DNA of 13,791 nucleotides from CAYLKS01 sp964384205 [NCBI: uncultured bacterium] (lineage in GTDB: Bacteria > JAGOEH01), in NCBI GenBank assembly GCA_964384205.1, contig CAYLKS010000013.1:42340-56130 (forward strand), in the 5' to 3' direction. Shown here piece after piece: positions 6,056 through 13,791 of this stretch (the first letter of the stretch is position 1; each line of letters begins with the position of its first letter). Under the pieces are notes generated by a model. It had not been told where the DNA came from, made no database searches, and saw nothing but the letters and a program-made list of their open reading frames with translations. The translations under genes were made by a program, and so were the position numbers.

Positions 6056-7096
6056 ATGAACAAAATTTTATTTAAATTTCCGGTTTGGGTAGAGCAGGCA
6101 TCTGATATAATTTTACAATATAGAATAAGATTATCGAGAAATTTGGAAAATGTCCCTTTTGTGCATAAAACAGAAATGATTGATTTATATAATGTAAACC
6201 TTGAAGTAAAAAATGCTTTAGCTAAAATAGAATATGGACAGGATTTTCATAATATAGAATTTAGCCAGCAATCTTTCTGGGAGACTGAATGTATAAAAGA
6301 AAAACTTTATTTAAATGATATACATGTAAAAGATCAAAATAAAATTTTATTCATAAATGATGATATGGATTCTTTTATTGTTACTAATAGTAAAGATCAT
6401 ATAAGGTTATATCAGTATTTTGTTTCTGATGAAATAAACACATTTTATCAAAAAATAGATGAATTGGATAATCAGTTGTGTAAAAGATTAAATTATGCTT
6501 ATCATAGAACTTTTGGATACTTATCTCCTCAAATTATCAATACAGGCACAGGGCTTAAAATAAGTGCTTTATTGCATTTACCAGGAACTAATTTTTTATC
6601 CAGGCTAAAAGATTTGATAAGTATGGCATCAAAATACAATTTTATTTTAAGAAGTATGTTATCTTTTGATAAAGAAAAAATAGGAAATTTATTTATTCTT
6701 GAGAATGAGTTTTCCTATGGGTTTAATGAAGAAACTATAATAAGTAATTTTGCTAAAGTAATAGATTATGTATATGAATTTGAGAAAAATAATAGGTTGG
6801 AACTTTTTGATTTACATCAGGATCAGATAAAAGATAAAATATTTCGTGCTTGGGGAATTCTGAATAATTCGTATATGCTGAATGTAAATGAGACTTATAA
6901 TCTTTTTTCTGCTATACGGCTCGGAATATTTTTTAGATTGATTAATCAAAACATATTGAAAATCATTAATAGATTAAGTATTATGGTATTACCGGGGCAT
7001 CTTAGATTGCACTATGGAATAACAAATTCGACAACAGAGTTTGTTGATAAATATAGGGCAGAATATATTAAGCAAGAACTAAAAAAGGCAGGTTAA
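6056..7096 (+). CDS. mcsB: McsB-like ATP:guanido phosphotransferase-fold protein, predicted catalytically inactive
   Basis: McsB normally phosphorylates arginines to mark proteins for ClpC. This 346-residue homologue has near-normal length and clear landmarks: SDIILQYRIRLSRN (16-29), KDHIR (113-117), FGYL...NTGTGL...LHLPG (153-177) and an intact C-terminal domain. Aligned by eye to arginine kinase and Firmicutes McsB, NEEDH reads NSKDH, so the catalytic Glu (arginine kinase E225) is Lys113. The Glu of RGxxGE (E314) is Phe204. The Cys of TSCPTN is Gln159. The nucleotide-binding Arg of GTGLRAS is Lys168. Arg23, Arg25, Arg117 and Arg199 remain. The phosphoarginine pocket RDxxRA reads VDKYRA, keeping Asp and the last Arg. 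The frame is unbroken, so it is probably under selection for a non-kinase role such as adaptor or scaffold; residual or altered activity is not excluded (Glu207 is nearby). Confidence 0.88.
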   Translation: MNKILFKFPVWVEQASDIILQYRIRLSRNLENVPFVHKTEMIDLYNVNLEVKNALAKIEYGQDFHNIEFSQQSFWETECIKEKLYLNDIHVKDQNKILFINDDMDSFIVTNSKDHIRLYQYFVSDEINTFYQKIDELDNQLCKRLNYAYHRTFGYLSPQIINTGTGLKISALLHLPGTNFLSRLKDLISMASKYNFILRSMLSFDKEKIGNLFILENEFSYGFNEETIISNFAKVIDYVYEFEKNNRLELFDLHQDQIKDKIFRAWGILNNSYMLNVNETYNLFSAIRLGIFFRLINQNILKIINRLSIMVLPGHLRLHYGITNSTTEFVDKYRAEYIKQELKKAG

Positions 7097-7099
7097 ATT

Positions 7100-9508
7100 A
7101 TGAATAATATGTTTACAGATATTTTAAGAAAAGTTATGGAAAATGCGGCATATGAAGCCCAGAGGCTAAATAGTGAATATATAGACGGTGAACATTTATT
7201 ATTAGGAATGATTACTGAGGGGAATGGAGTTGGCATTAATATTTTGAAAAATTTCGGGATTGATTTAGAAGAGTTAAAAGAAATATTGGAAGAATCAATA
7301 GAGAATAAAAACCGAACAATGGTTGCAGGCACTATTCCTTTTACTGATAATGTTAGAAATATTTTAACTCGTGCCCAAATAGAAGCAGAATCTTTAAATT
7401 TTAAATATGTTGGTACTGAGCATTTATTATTAGCAATGCTAAAGATAAAAGATACAAATATTTATAATATTTTATTATCCTTTGGACTGAATTATGAAAA
7501 AGTGAAAAAAGAATTAGTAATATCATCAAAGAATAGTGAGGAAAGATTAGAACAGAAGAAAATAAAAACGCCATTTCTTGATAAATTTGGCAGGGATCTA
7601 ACTCAATTAGCATTAGAAGATAAATTAGATCCTGTTATTGGTAGAGAAAAAGAAATAGAAAGATTGATATTGATTTTATGTAGAAGGAAAAAGAATAATC
7701 CTATTTTAATTGGTGAACCAGGCGTTGGTAAAACAGCAATAGTTGAAGGGGTAGCTCAGAAGATAGCAAGAAATGAGGTATCAGATAATTTAAAGAATAA
7801 AAGAATAGTATCTTTAGATATTGCGGCTATGGTTGCAGGTACGAAGTTTAGAGGGCAATTTGAGGAAAGAATGAAAAATATTCTTAATGAAATTGCCAAT
7901 GCAGGGAATGTTATTATATTTATAGATGAGATTCATACAATAATTGGTGCTGGTGGTTCTGAAGGTTCTCTCGATGCTGCAAATATTTTAAAACCAATGC
8001 TTGCCAGAGGGGAAATTCAGTGTATTGGTGCAACTACTGCAGATGAATTTAGAAAATATATAGAAAAAGATGGAGCACTGGAAAGAAGATTTCAACCAAT
8101 TTTTGTTGAACCGCCAACAGTGGCCGAAACAATTGATATACTAAAAGGAATAGTTTCTAAATATGAAGCATTCCATAATGTTAAATATACACCAAAAAGT
8201 TTAATAGAAGCAGCTCAGCTTGCAGATAGATATATTACAGATAGATTTTTACCAGATAAGGCAATTGATATTATCGATGAAGCCGGTGCTTTAATGAGTA
8301 TAAAAAATAAAAAATATCCTCCTGAACTTCAGGATTTAGAAAAGAAATTGCATCAAATTTCACAAAAAAAACAAGAGGCTGTAACTCAACAGGATTTTGA
8401 AAAAGCTGCAAAATTAAGAGATGAAGAAAAGAGATTAAAATTTGAGATAGAAACTTCTAAGAAAGAATGGGAAAAGTTTTATAAAAAAGATGTAACAAAA
8501 ATTACAGAAGAAGTAATTGCTGAAATTGTTTCTAATATGACAGGTATTCCATTGCAAAAAATTGGTGAAGATGAAAGAAAGAAATTATTGAATATAGAAC
8601 ATGAGTTGAATAAATATATTATAGGACAAGAACATGCTATTGAAAAATTAGCAAAAGCACTTCGAAGATCAAGAGCTGGATTGAGAGCATCTAATAGACC
8701 GATAGGTTCTTTTATATTCTTAGGCCCTTCAGGGGTGGGGAAAACATATACGGCGATTATGCTTGCTAAGTTACTTTTTGGAAGAGAAGATGCTTTAATA
8801 AGACTTGATATGACTGAATATATGGAAAAATTTAATATATCAAGATTGATTGGTGCTCCTCCCGGTTATGTAGGTTTTCAAGAAGGCGGACAATTGACTG
8901 AAAAAATTAGAAATCGTCCATACTCTGTTGTATTATTTGACGAAATTGAAAAGGCTCATCCTGATATTTATAATATTCTCCTGCAAATTTTAGATGGCGG
9001 TTTTATAACTGATTCTAATGGTAGAAAGGTTAGTTTTTCAAATTCTGTTATAATCCTTACCTCTAATATAGGTTCTCAGGAAATTATTAATTCTTCAAGA
9101 TTGGGATTTAATGCTGAAAGTTCTTTGTCTCAAAAAGATATCGAATCAACTCTGAAAAATGAAGTTAAAAAATTTTTTAAACCAGAACTTATTAATAGAT
9201 TTGATGATATAATTATATTTAGGAAGCTAAAAGATGATGATTTCAAGAAGATTACCGAAGTTGTATTCAATGAAACAAGACAACGAGCATTAGAAAAAAA
9301 TATAGATGTGCTTTTAACTGAAAGTGCAAAGAATTATATTGCAAGCCTACATAAAAATGATAAAGCAGGTGCAAGAGAAATAAAAAATACCATACAAAAT
9401 CTTATAGAAGATTATATATCTGAACAACTCCTTGAAGGTAAAATTAAAGAAGGAGATAAGGTTAAAATTAAGTTCTATCGAAAAAAATTAAAATTTGAAA
9501 AAATATAA
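7100..9508 (+). CDS. clpC: ClpC, ATP-dependent Clp protease unfoldase subunit
   Basis: Hsp100 unfoldase that feeds substrates to ClpP in the cytoplasm. The 802 residues contain two N-terminal Clp_N repeats (about 3-143). AAA domain 1 has Walker A GEPGVGKT (205-212), Walker B IIFIDE (272-277) and arginine-finger pair Arg329/330. A short UVR-containing middle domain (about 411-455) marks ClpC rather than ClpB. AAA domain 2 has Walker A GPSGVGKT (542-549), Walker B VVLFDE (610-615), Arg700 and sensor-2 Arg759. LGF (668-670) matches the ClpP-docking loop. Glu31 and Glu107, in GEH and GTEH, match the phosphoarginine-binding glutamates E32 and E106 of Bacillus ClpC. It starts three bases after mcsB. 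No clpP or ctsR is in the window. Confidence 0.96.
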   Translation: MNNMFTDILRKVMENAAYEAQRLNSEYIDGEHLLLGMITEGNGVGINILKNFGIDLEELKEILEESIENKNRTMVAGTIPFTDNVRNILTRAQIEAESLNFKYVGTEHLLLAMLKIKDTNIYNILLSFGLNYEKVKKELVISSKNSEERLEQKKIKTPFLDKFGRDLTQLALEDKLDPVIGREKEIERLILILCRRKKNNPILIGEPGVGKTAIVEGVAQKIARNEVSDNLKNKRIVSLDIAAMVAGTKFRGQFEERMKNILNEIANAGNVIIFIDEIHTIIGAGGSEGSLDAANILKPMLARGEIQCIGATTADEFRKYIEKDGALERRFQPIFVEPPTVAETIDILKGIVSKYEAFHNVKYTPKSLIEAAQLADRYITDRFLPDKAIDIIDEAGALMSIKNKKYPPELQDLEKKLHQISQKKQEAVTQQDFEKAAKLRDEEKRLKFEIETSKKEWEKFYKKDVTKITEEVIAEIVSNMTGIPLQKIGEDERKKLLNIEHELNKYIIGQEHAIEKLAKALRRSRAGLRASNRPIGSFIFLGPSGVGKTYTAIMLAKLLFGREDALIRLDMTEYMEKFNISRLIGAPPGYVGFQEGGQLTEKIRNRPYSVVLFDEIEKAHPDIYNILLQILDGGFITDSNGRKVSFSNSVIILTSNIGSQEIINSSRLGFNAESSLSQKDIESTLKNEVKKFFKPELINRFDDIIIFRKLKDDDFKKITEVVFNETRQRALEKNIDVLLTESAKNYIASLHKNDKAGAREIKNTIQNLIEDYISEQLLEGKIKEGDKVKIKFYRKKLKFEKI

Positions 9509-9520
9509 TTTTTTTTTCAA
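9495..9520. repeat. A/T inverted repeat across the clpC stop, just before tamB
   Basis: TTGAAAAAA (9495-9503) and TTTTTTCAA (9512-9520) are exact 9-base reverse complements with an eight-base spacer, covering the clpC stop codon and ending five bases before the tamB ATG. The stem has only one G-C pair. Because the tamB start has no purine-rich ribosome site, this structure may limit or couple tamB translation, or act as a weak terminator. Confidence 0.35.
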
Positions 9521-9525
9521 TCTTA

Positions 9526-12500
9526 ATGAAAAAGAACTATGAATTCATAGCAATTTTATTTTCTATATTTTTTGTCGTACTCAGTTTTTTACATTTATAT
9601 TATGAATATTCAAATTCTATTATTTTAAATTATTTTCTTAATATAAATAAAAAAAAAATTAATGTTTCCTATTCAGATTTGACAATAAATACGAATTTTA
9701 TATTGATTAAGGATTTAAACATAAAAGAAAAGAATAAATATTCTTTAAAATGTAAGGATTGTTCATTTACCTTTAATTTTTTTGAAATGATATTGTATTG
9801 GGCAAAATTAAAAACGCCAAGTATAAATATTTTTATAAATATGCCAGAAATACATGTTTATAAGAATGATGAAGTAGTCAAACAAAAAACAACTATTAAT
9901 TTAGAAAAATTATATGATTATTGGTTTTATGGCGATATTGTTGTGAATAATGGAATTTTTATTTATGATACTTTGCAGCCAATAATATTTGATATAAAAA
10001 TGAATAATAAATATTCTAATACCATTAATACCTCTTTTCAACTGAAAAATATAGGTGAGATTAATGCTAAGATCAAAAAAAATAAGATAATAGAAATTAA
10101 TAGTAGTGGATTAAATATTAAATTAGCCGGGGTTAATTTAATTATAGATTCATTAACAAGCACATTAGCAATAAAAAAAGAAATAAATATCAAAGATGCT
10201 CAATTATATAATGTTATATTAGCTCAAAATGATAATTATATCAAAATTCCTTTGTTGTCTATAAAAAATAATTTTTTAACATCAAATAATATAGAAATAA
10301 ATTATAAAACTTATTCACTAATAACAAATTTGACATCAAATAATATAAAAGAATTCAAAAATATAAAACTTTCTGGTTTTATACAAAATGAAAAGCTAAA
10401 AGATCTTTCTGTAAAATTAAATGATATTGAAATATTGTCTACCTCTCCGTTATTAAATATTAAGGGAAATATAACAGTCCAAAATAAAATAAAAAATTTA
10501 ACATCAAATTTTTTATTGAATTATAATATGGAAGATAAGGAAGGAGAAATAAATTTAAATTATGATAAAAATGATGAATATGTTTCTATAATTGGTAGAA
10601 TAAAGGATTCTATTTATAGTATTAGTGGTAAAATGAATGGTTTTATTGATTCTTCTTTAAAATATAATAAATTTCTTAATAATACAAAATATTTAATTAA
10701 TTTTGATATACAAGGGGAACATCAACAATATAGTTTCAAAATAAATTCTGTAATTAATAATGAATATCTTTTTAATAAAAAAATAAATAAAATAATATTA
10801 CATGCAGAAGGTTCAAATAATAGTATGAATTTTCATATTACGGATAGTAATTTTGTAACAGCTGAAGGCAATATTTTAAAAAAGGATAAAAAGCTTATTC
10901 CCAATGTTAAAATATCTTTTTTCAATTTCCCATCGTTTATCAAATTAGAAAATATCGAATATCCAAAAATTTCAGGCACCCTTTATTCGTATATAAAAAA
11001 AGATACATTAAAAACAGATGGGAAGATAAGATTGCTAAATCAAAAAAAGAAAGCCAACATAATATCAAAAATTACTGCAAAAAAAATAGGTAAAGAATTG
11101 TATATAGGGATGGATTTTGAAAAATTTATAGTAGGAGATAGTTCATATAATGTGAAGGGATTTTATATTAATAATGAAAATGAGAAATATTTGAATTTTT
11201 TTGTGGATTCATCAGAAATGAATGTAAAATGGGTTCCCAATGGTTTTAATATGGACTTTAAATTTTATTATATAAACTTTATCAAATTGCAAAATATCTA
11301 TTCTAAGTTAAACTTTATCTCTGATCTTGATGGAAAAGTATTAGGAGAGTTGCATATAAAGAAAAGAAAAGAAACAGAAGCTAAGGGGCAAATTAGGCTT
11401 ATTGATGGTTATTATAAATATATAAATAAACTATATTGCGATGCTGAGTATTGCTATAAGGATAATAAACATATTGTAAGAAATTTAGAATTGAGTTCTT
11501 CAGAAAATATTATTGCAAAATCAGATTCTTTTGTTATATCGAATGATACTTTATATGGGATTATAACGGGTAATGGGGTGGATGCTTATTATCTCCCTGC
11601 AGCATATGATTGGTTAGAAGATAAAATCGAAGGGACTTTTTCTTATAAAATGAAATTAGATGGAGATTTTAAACATCCTTATTTAAAATGGGAATTGCAA
11701 GGAGTTAATGGAGACTTTTGGTTTTTTTATTTTGATGCATTAAAATTGAATATTATTTATAATAATTTCACATTTTATTTTAATGATATAGTACTTGAAA
11801 AAGATAAAAATTATAAAATAACTGGTGATGGTTTGGTAGCTAATGTATTTTACAAAAGAGAAGATTGGTATAAAAATTATGATTATAAATTTAATTTTAA
11901 TATGGAAGGGAAAAATGTTTTATACATATTACCCAGATTATTGCCATCTATATTTAAAAAATCTAATGCAGAAGGTAAGTTATCATTGAGCTTTGCTGGG
12001 ATTTCAGATTCCATGTGGTTTGAAGAAATAAAAGGATATATTAAAAATGGAACACTGTATCCAACTATGGTTGTAAATAAAATAACTAATATTAATGGGA
12101 TTATCACATTTGATAAATATAACAATTTTATCAAGTTTATTGATTTTACAGGTAGAATAAATAATGGAAATATTCTTATATATAACACATACAGCGTAGA
12201 TACAACAAATGCTTATTTGAAAAATATACCGCCCTTTTATATAGATTTGGAACCTTTAAAAACACGTCTTGGATATTTTTTTATAAAAACAGATTGGATT
12301 GAGGTGAATATTCCGAGTCTTATGCAATCTTATAAAAAATGTTTTATCAAATTGAGTAGTTCGTATAATTTACCTAATTTTTTAGTAGGGGGACCATATC
12401 CAGAAGCTAACATAGTTGGTAAAATATATGCAAAAGATATGGAGTTTTTTTATCCCCCTGAGCCAGATGAAACATCTGAGCAAAATACTTTATTGGATAG

Positions 12501-13404
12501 TTTAAACTATAATTTGAAATTAATTGCAACTAAAAATGTATGGTTTAGGACTACATTTGCATCTATAAAAATTGAAGATAATTCTATTTTAGAATTAAAA
12601 GGTAAATTTATAGATAGTACATTAACTTTAAATGGCACAATAAATTTTCCGGAAGGTACTATCAATTATATGAATAAAGAATTTACCCTTGAGCAAGCAT
12701 CTTTAGAATTTAGTGGTTCAGATGTTTTGACTACAATAACAGGAAAAGCATATCATAATTATTTTGATATTGAAAAAGGAAAAGAAGTAAGGCTTGAAAT
12801 AAGACCTTATTTTGTTGATCCTTTATCTGGCCGTCCTGTATCTCGCGGGAAAATTGAAAATATTAGATGGAAGTTAATATCAAATGAATGGACAGGACTT
12901 GAACACACTAATATAGCAGAAAAAATATTATCTTCATCTGATTATAAACAATATGCAAAAGATTTTGTAATAGGAAGTATGGATAACCTATTTATCCAGG
13001 AATATCTGCAATATTTAGAAACAAATATAAAAAAAACATTACCTTTCGTTGACTTTTTGAGAATAAATCCGTCTATATTGGGTAATATTTTTCAGCAACA
13101 AAATGAAGAGAATAATACATACGATAAATCCTCGTTTTCTCCAACAACCTGGTCTCTTCTTTCGAATTCACGAATAACTATTGGTAAATATCTCACTAAT
13201 AGATGGTATATTACTTATACTGGAACATTATTATCAAAAAGATTAAATTATAATAATGATTATTCATTAGATATGCGGCATCAGTTTAATCTACAATTTA
13301 GATTTTATAAAGCTTTATCTTTTAATTTGCAGTTTTTATATGATACTGAAACTCAAGAATCAGATAAAAGATTTCAAGTATATTGGCATTTTATGATAAA
13401 ATAA
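9526..13404 (+). CDS. tamB: TamB-family protein (AsmA-like, translocation and assembly module)
   Basis: Inner-membrane-anchored protein that spans the periplasm as a long beta-rich groove and supports outer-membrane assembly or lipid transport. The 1292 residues open with a signal anchor (hydrophobic about 7-27 after MKKNYE). A very long, repetitive, beta-strand-rich central region follows, poor in conserved motifs and rich in Asn, Lys and Ile. The recognisable TamB C-terminal domain starts near 960: FRTTFASIKIED...LELKGKF, then LNGTINFPEGTINYMNKEFTLEQASLEFSG, then a final YITYTGTLL...FNLQFLYDTE segment. ATG 9526 gives the signal anchor at once; no Shine-Dalgarno is visible, only a T run. It follows clpC by 17 bases and is the last gene of the operon. 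The TamA/BamA partner is not in the window. Size and layout match the family, but sequence divergence in the middle is high. Confidence 0.88.
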   Translation: MKKNYEFIAILFSIFFVVLSFLHLYYEYSNSIILNYFLNINKKKINVSYSDLTINTNFILIKDLNIKEKNKYSLKCKDCSFTFNFFEMILYWAKLKTPSINIFINMPEIHVYKNDEVVKQKTTINLEKLYDYWFYGDIVVNNGIFIYDTLQPIIFDIKMNNKYSNTINTSFQLKNIGEINAKIKKNKIIEINSSGLNIKLAGVNLIIDSLTSTLAIKKEINIKDAQLYNVILAQNDNYIKIPLLSIKNNFLTSNNIEINYKTYSLITNLTSNNIKEFKNIKLSGFIQNEKLKDLSVKLNDIEILSTSPLLNIKGNITVQNKIKNLTSNFLLNYNMEDKEGEINLNYDKNDEYVSIIGRIKDSIYSISGKMNGFIDSSLKYNKFLNNTKYLINFDIQGEHQQYSFKINSVINNEYLFNKKINKIILHAEGSNNSMNFHITDSNFVTAEGNILKKDKKLIPNVKISFFNFPSFIKLENIEYPKISGTLYSYIKKDTLKTDGKIRLLNQKKKANIISKITAKKIGKELYIGMDFEKFIVGDSSYNVKGFYINNENEKYLNFFVDSSEMNVKWVPNGFNMDFKFYYINFIKLQNIYSKLNFISDLDGKVLGELHIKKRKETEAKGQIRLIDGYYKYINKLYCDAEYCYKDNKHIVRNLELSSSENIIAKSDSFVISNDTLYGIITGNGVDAYYLPAAYDWLEDKIEGTFSYKMKLDGDFKHPYLKWELQGVNGDFWFFYFDALKLNIIYNNFTFYFNDIVLEKDKNYKITGDGLVANVFYKREDWYKNYDYKFNFNMEGKNVLYILPRLLPSIFKKSNAEGKLSLSFAGISDSMWFEEIKGYIKNGTLYPTMVVNKITNINGIITFDKYNNFIKFIDFTGRINNGNILIYNTYSVDTTNAYLKNIPPFYIDLEPLKTRLGYFFIKTDWIEVNIPSLMQSYKKCFIKLSSSYNLPNFLVGGPYPEANIVGKIYAKDMEFFYPPEPDETSEQNTLLDSLNYNLKLIATKNVWFRTTFASIKIEDNSILELKGKFIDSTLTLNGTINFPEGTINYMNKEFTLEQASLEFSGSDVLTTITGKAYHNYFDIEKGKEVRLEIRPYFVDPLSGRPVSRGKIENIRWKLISNEWTGLEHTNIAEKILSSSDYKQYAKDFVIGSMDNLFIQEYLQYLETNIKKTLPFVDFLRINPSILGNIFQQQNEENNTYDKSSFSPTTWSLLSNSRITIGKYLTNRWYITYTGTLLSKRLNYNNDYSLDMRHQFNLQFRFYKALSFNLQFLYDTETQESDKRFQVYWHFMIK

Positions 13405-13406
13405 TT

Positions 13407-13791
13407 TTATTTTAATTTAAAATATATCGTTATAATACCTCGTTGTAAAGAATCTTTTTCTATATCTGGTAATTTATTAAATTTCCATTGTTTCAAAGCA
13501 GCAATTGTATTTTTTTCTGCCTGTAAATTGCCTTTTTTAATAGGAATTATGTCTATAATATTGCCCGTTCCATCAACTACTAATTTATATTTTAGCGAAA
13601 TTTCTTCTTTTAAATCAGAGACGGGTTTGGGCAAAATTTTATAGATAATTTTTCTATTTTTTAAATCCCCTTCTATTTTAAAACTACTGTTATCTTGTAA
13701 TGATTTATCACTAAGTAAGCTTTTTTTCTTATCTGGCAATACTAAGTCGGATGTTTGTTTATTAATATTATTTTCTATTATATCATCAGAC
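13407..13791 (-). CDS. TonB-like protein, C-terminal part (5' end beyond the right edge)
   Basis: Read on the minus strand, this frame is open from the right edge to a TAA at 13409-13407, giving 127 visible residues. The last 80 or so match a TonB C-terminal domain: LKYKLVVDGTGNIIDIIPIKKG, then AEKNTIAALKQWKFNKL, then RGIITIYFKLK, the usual pattern of a strand, an alpha helix with AlkqWkF, and a closing strand. The preceding Ser/Asp/Lys-rich stretch resembles the flexible periplasmic linker. A TTG at 13739 is not a plausible start, since the frame continues upstream without a stop. The N-terminal anchor and start lie outside the window. It is convergent with tamB, with only two bases between the stop codons. 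It probably transduces energy to outer-membrane receptors or is a TonB-domain envelope protein. Confidence 0.8.
   Translation of the reverse strand, partial: SDDIIENNINKQTSDLVLPDKKKSLLSDKSLQDNSSFKIEGDLKNRKIIYKILPKPVSDLKEEISLKYKLVVDGTGNIIDIIPIKKGNLQAEKNTIAALKQWKFNKLPDIEKDSLQRGIITIYFKLK

Noticed and set aside
9165-9180. 16-base palindrome of A and T inside clpC
   Set aside because: Only A and T, produced by Lys-Lys-Phe-Phe codons; expected at this composition.
10279-10347. 15-base direct repeat ACATCAAATAATATA, two copies 54 bases apart in tamB
   Set aside because: Both encode the same short Thr-Ser-Asn-Asn-Ile stretch in a repetitive beta-rich protein; no sign of a mobile or regulatory repeat.
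11883-12188. 101-codon minus-strand open frame inside tamB
   Set aside because: It is fully inside tamB on the opposite strand, has no ribosome site and resembles no family; a shadow of the real gene.
12980-12998. Seven-base hairpin TGGATAA/TTATCCA inside tamB
   Set aside because: No T tract follows and it lies well inside the gene; one weak hairpin of this size is expected in a 3.9-kb gene.
13737-13739. TTG as the start of the minus-strand TonB-like gene
   Set aside because: The frame continues without a stop to the window edge, and a TonB protein needs an N-terminal anchor not present here.
1-13791. CRISPR array, tRNA, rRNA, insertion sequence or prophage
   Set aside because: No regularly spaced repeats, cloverleaf, transposase or integrase frame was seen on either strand.

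Overview
The window comes from a strongly AT-rich bacterium with two membranes. The evidence for a diderm is a Lol-type lipoprotein-release ABC transporter (permease plus LolD ATPase), a TamB-family outer-membrane assembly protein and a TonB-like C-terminal domain. The lysyl-tRNA synthetase carries an EGMD-x-x-HNPEFT motif 2, a spelling I associate with Bacteroidetes/Chlorobi-type enzymes. Together with an mcsA-mcsB-clpC cluster, this suggests a member or relative of the FCB superphylum, possibly an uncultured candidate lineage (Cloacimonadota or WOR-3-like). That placement is inference; no marker RNA is present.

Layout. Bases 1-344 hold no securely recognised gene. They contain a frame open from the left edge to 141 that shares an ATGA with a 29-codon ORF behind a near-perfect Shine-Dalgarno, then possible coding remnants. 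A short two-gene unit follows: an AmmeMemoRadiSam radical SAM enzyme (410-1402) and a YraN/UPF0102 protein (1409-1765), with a promoter in front and a candidate terminator behind. After a 378-base gap with a good promoter comes one long, tightly packed operon: lysS, lolC/E-type permease, lolD, mcsA, mcsB, clpC, tamB (2144-13404). Gene junctions range from 8-base overlaps to 17-base gaps. A convergent TonB-like gene (13407 to the right edge, minus strand, 5' end outside the window) closes the view.

How the genes fit together. The large operon joins protein synthesis (LysRS), lipoprotein delivery to the outer membrane (LolC/E + LolD), a regulated proteolysis module (McsA/McsB/ClpC) and envelope biogenesis (TamB). 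There is no ctsR, the repressor that heads the Firmicutes ctsR-mcsA-mcsB-clpC operon.

Main discoveries. (1) McsB keeps its full reading frame and recognisable fold motifs. It lacks both catalytic glutamates of the phosphagen-kinase family, the active-site cysteine and one nucleotide-binding arginine, so it looks like a protein-arginine pseudokinase. Its partner McsA keeps all eight zinc cysteines, and ClpC keeps both phosphoarginine-binding glutamates and all ATPase motifs. (2) A 14-bp perfect inverted repeat ending in a T tract lies inside the permease gene, 254 bases after its start, and looks like an intragenic terminator or attenuator that could uncouple lysS from everything downstream.
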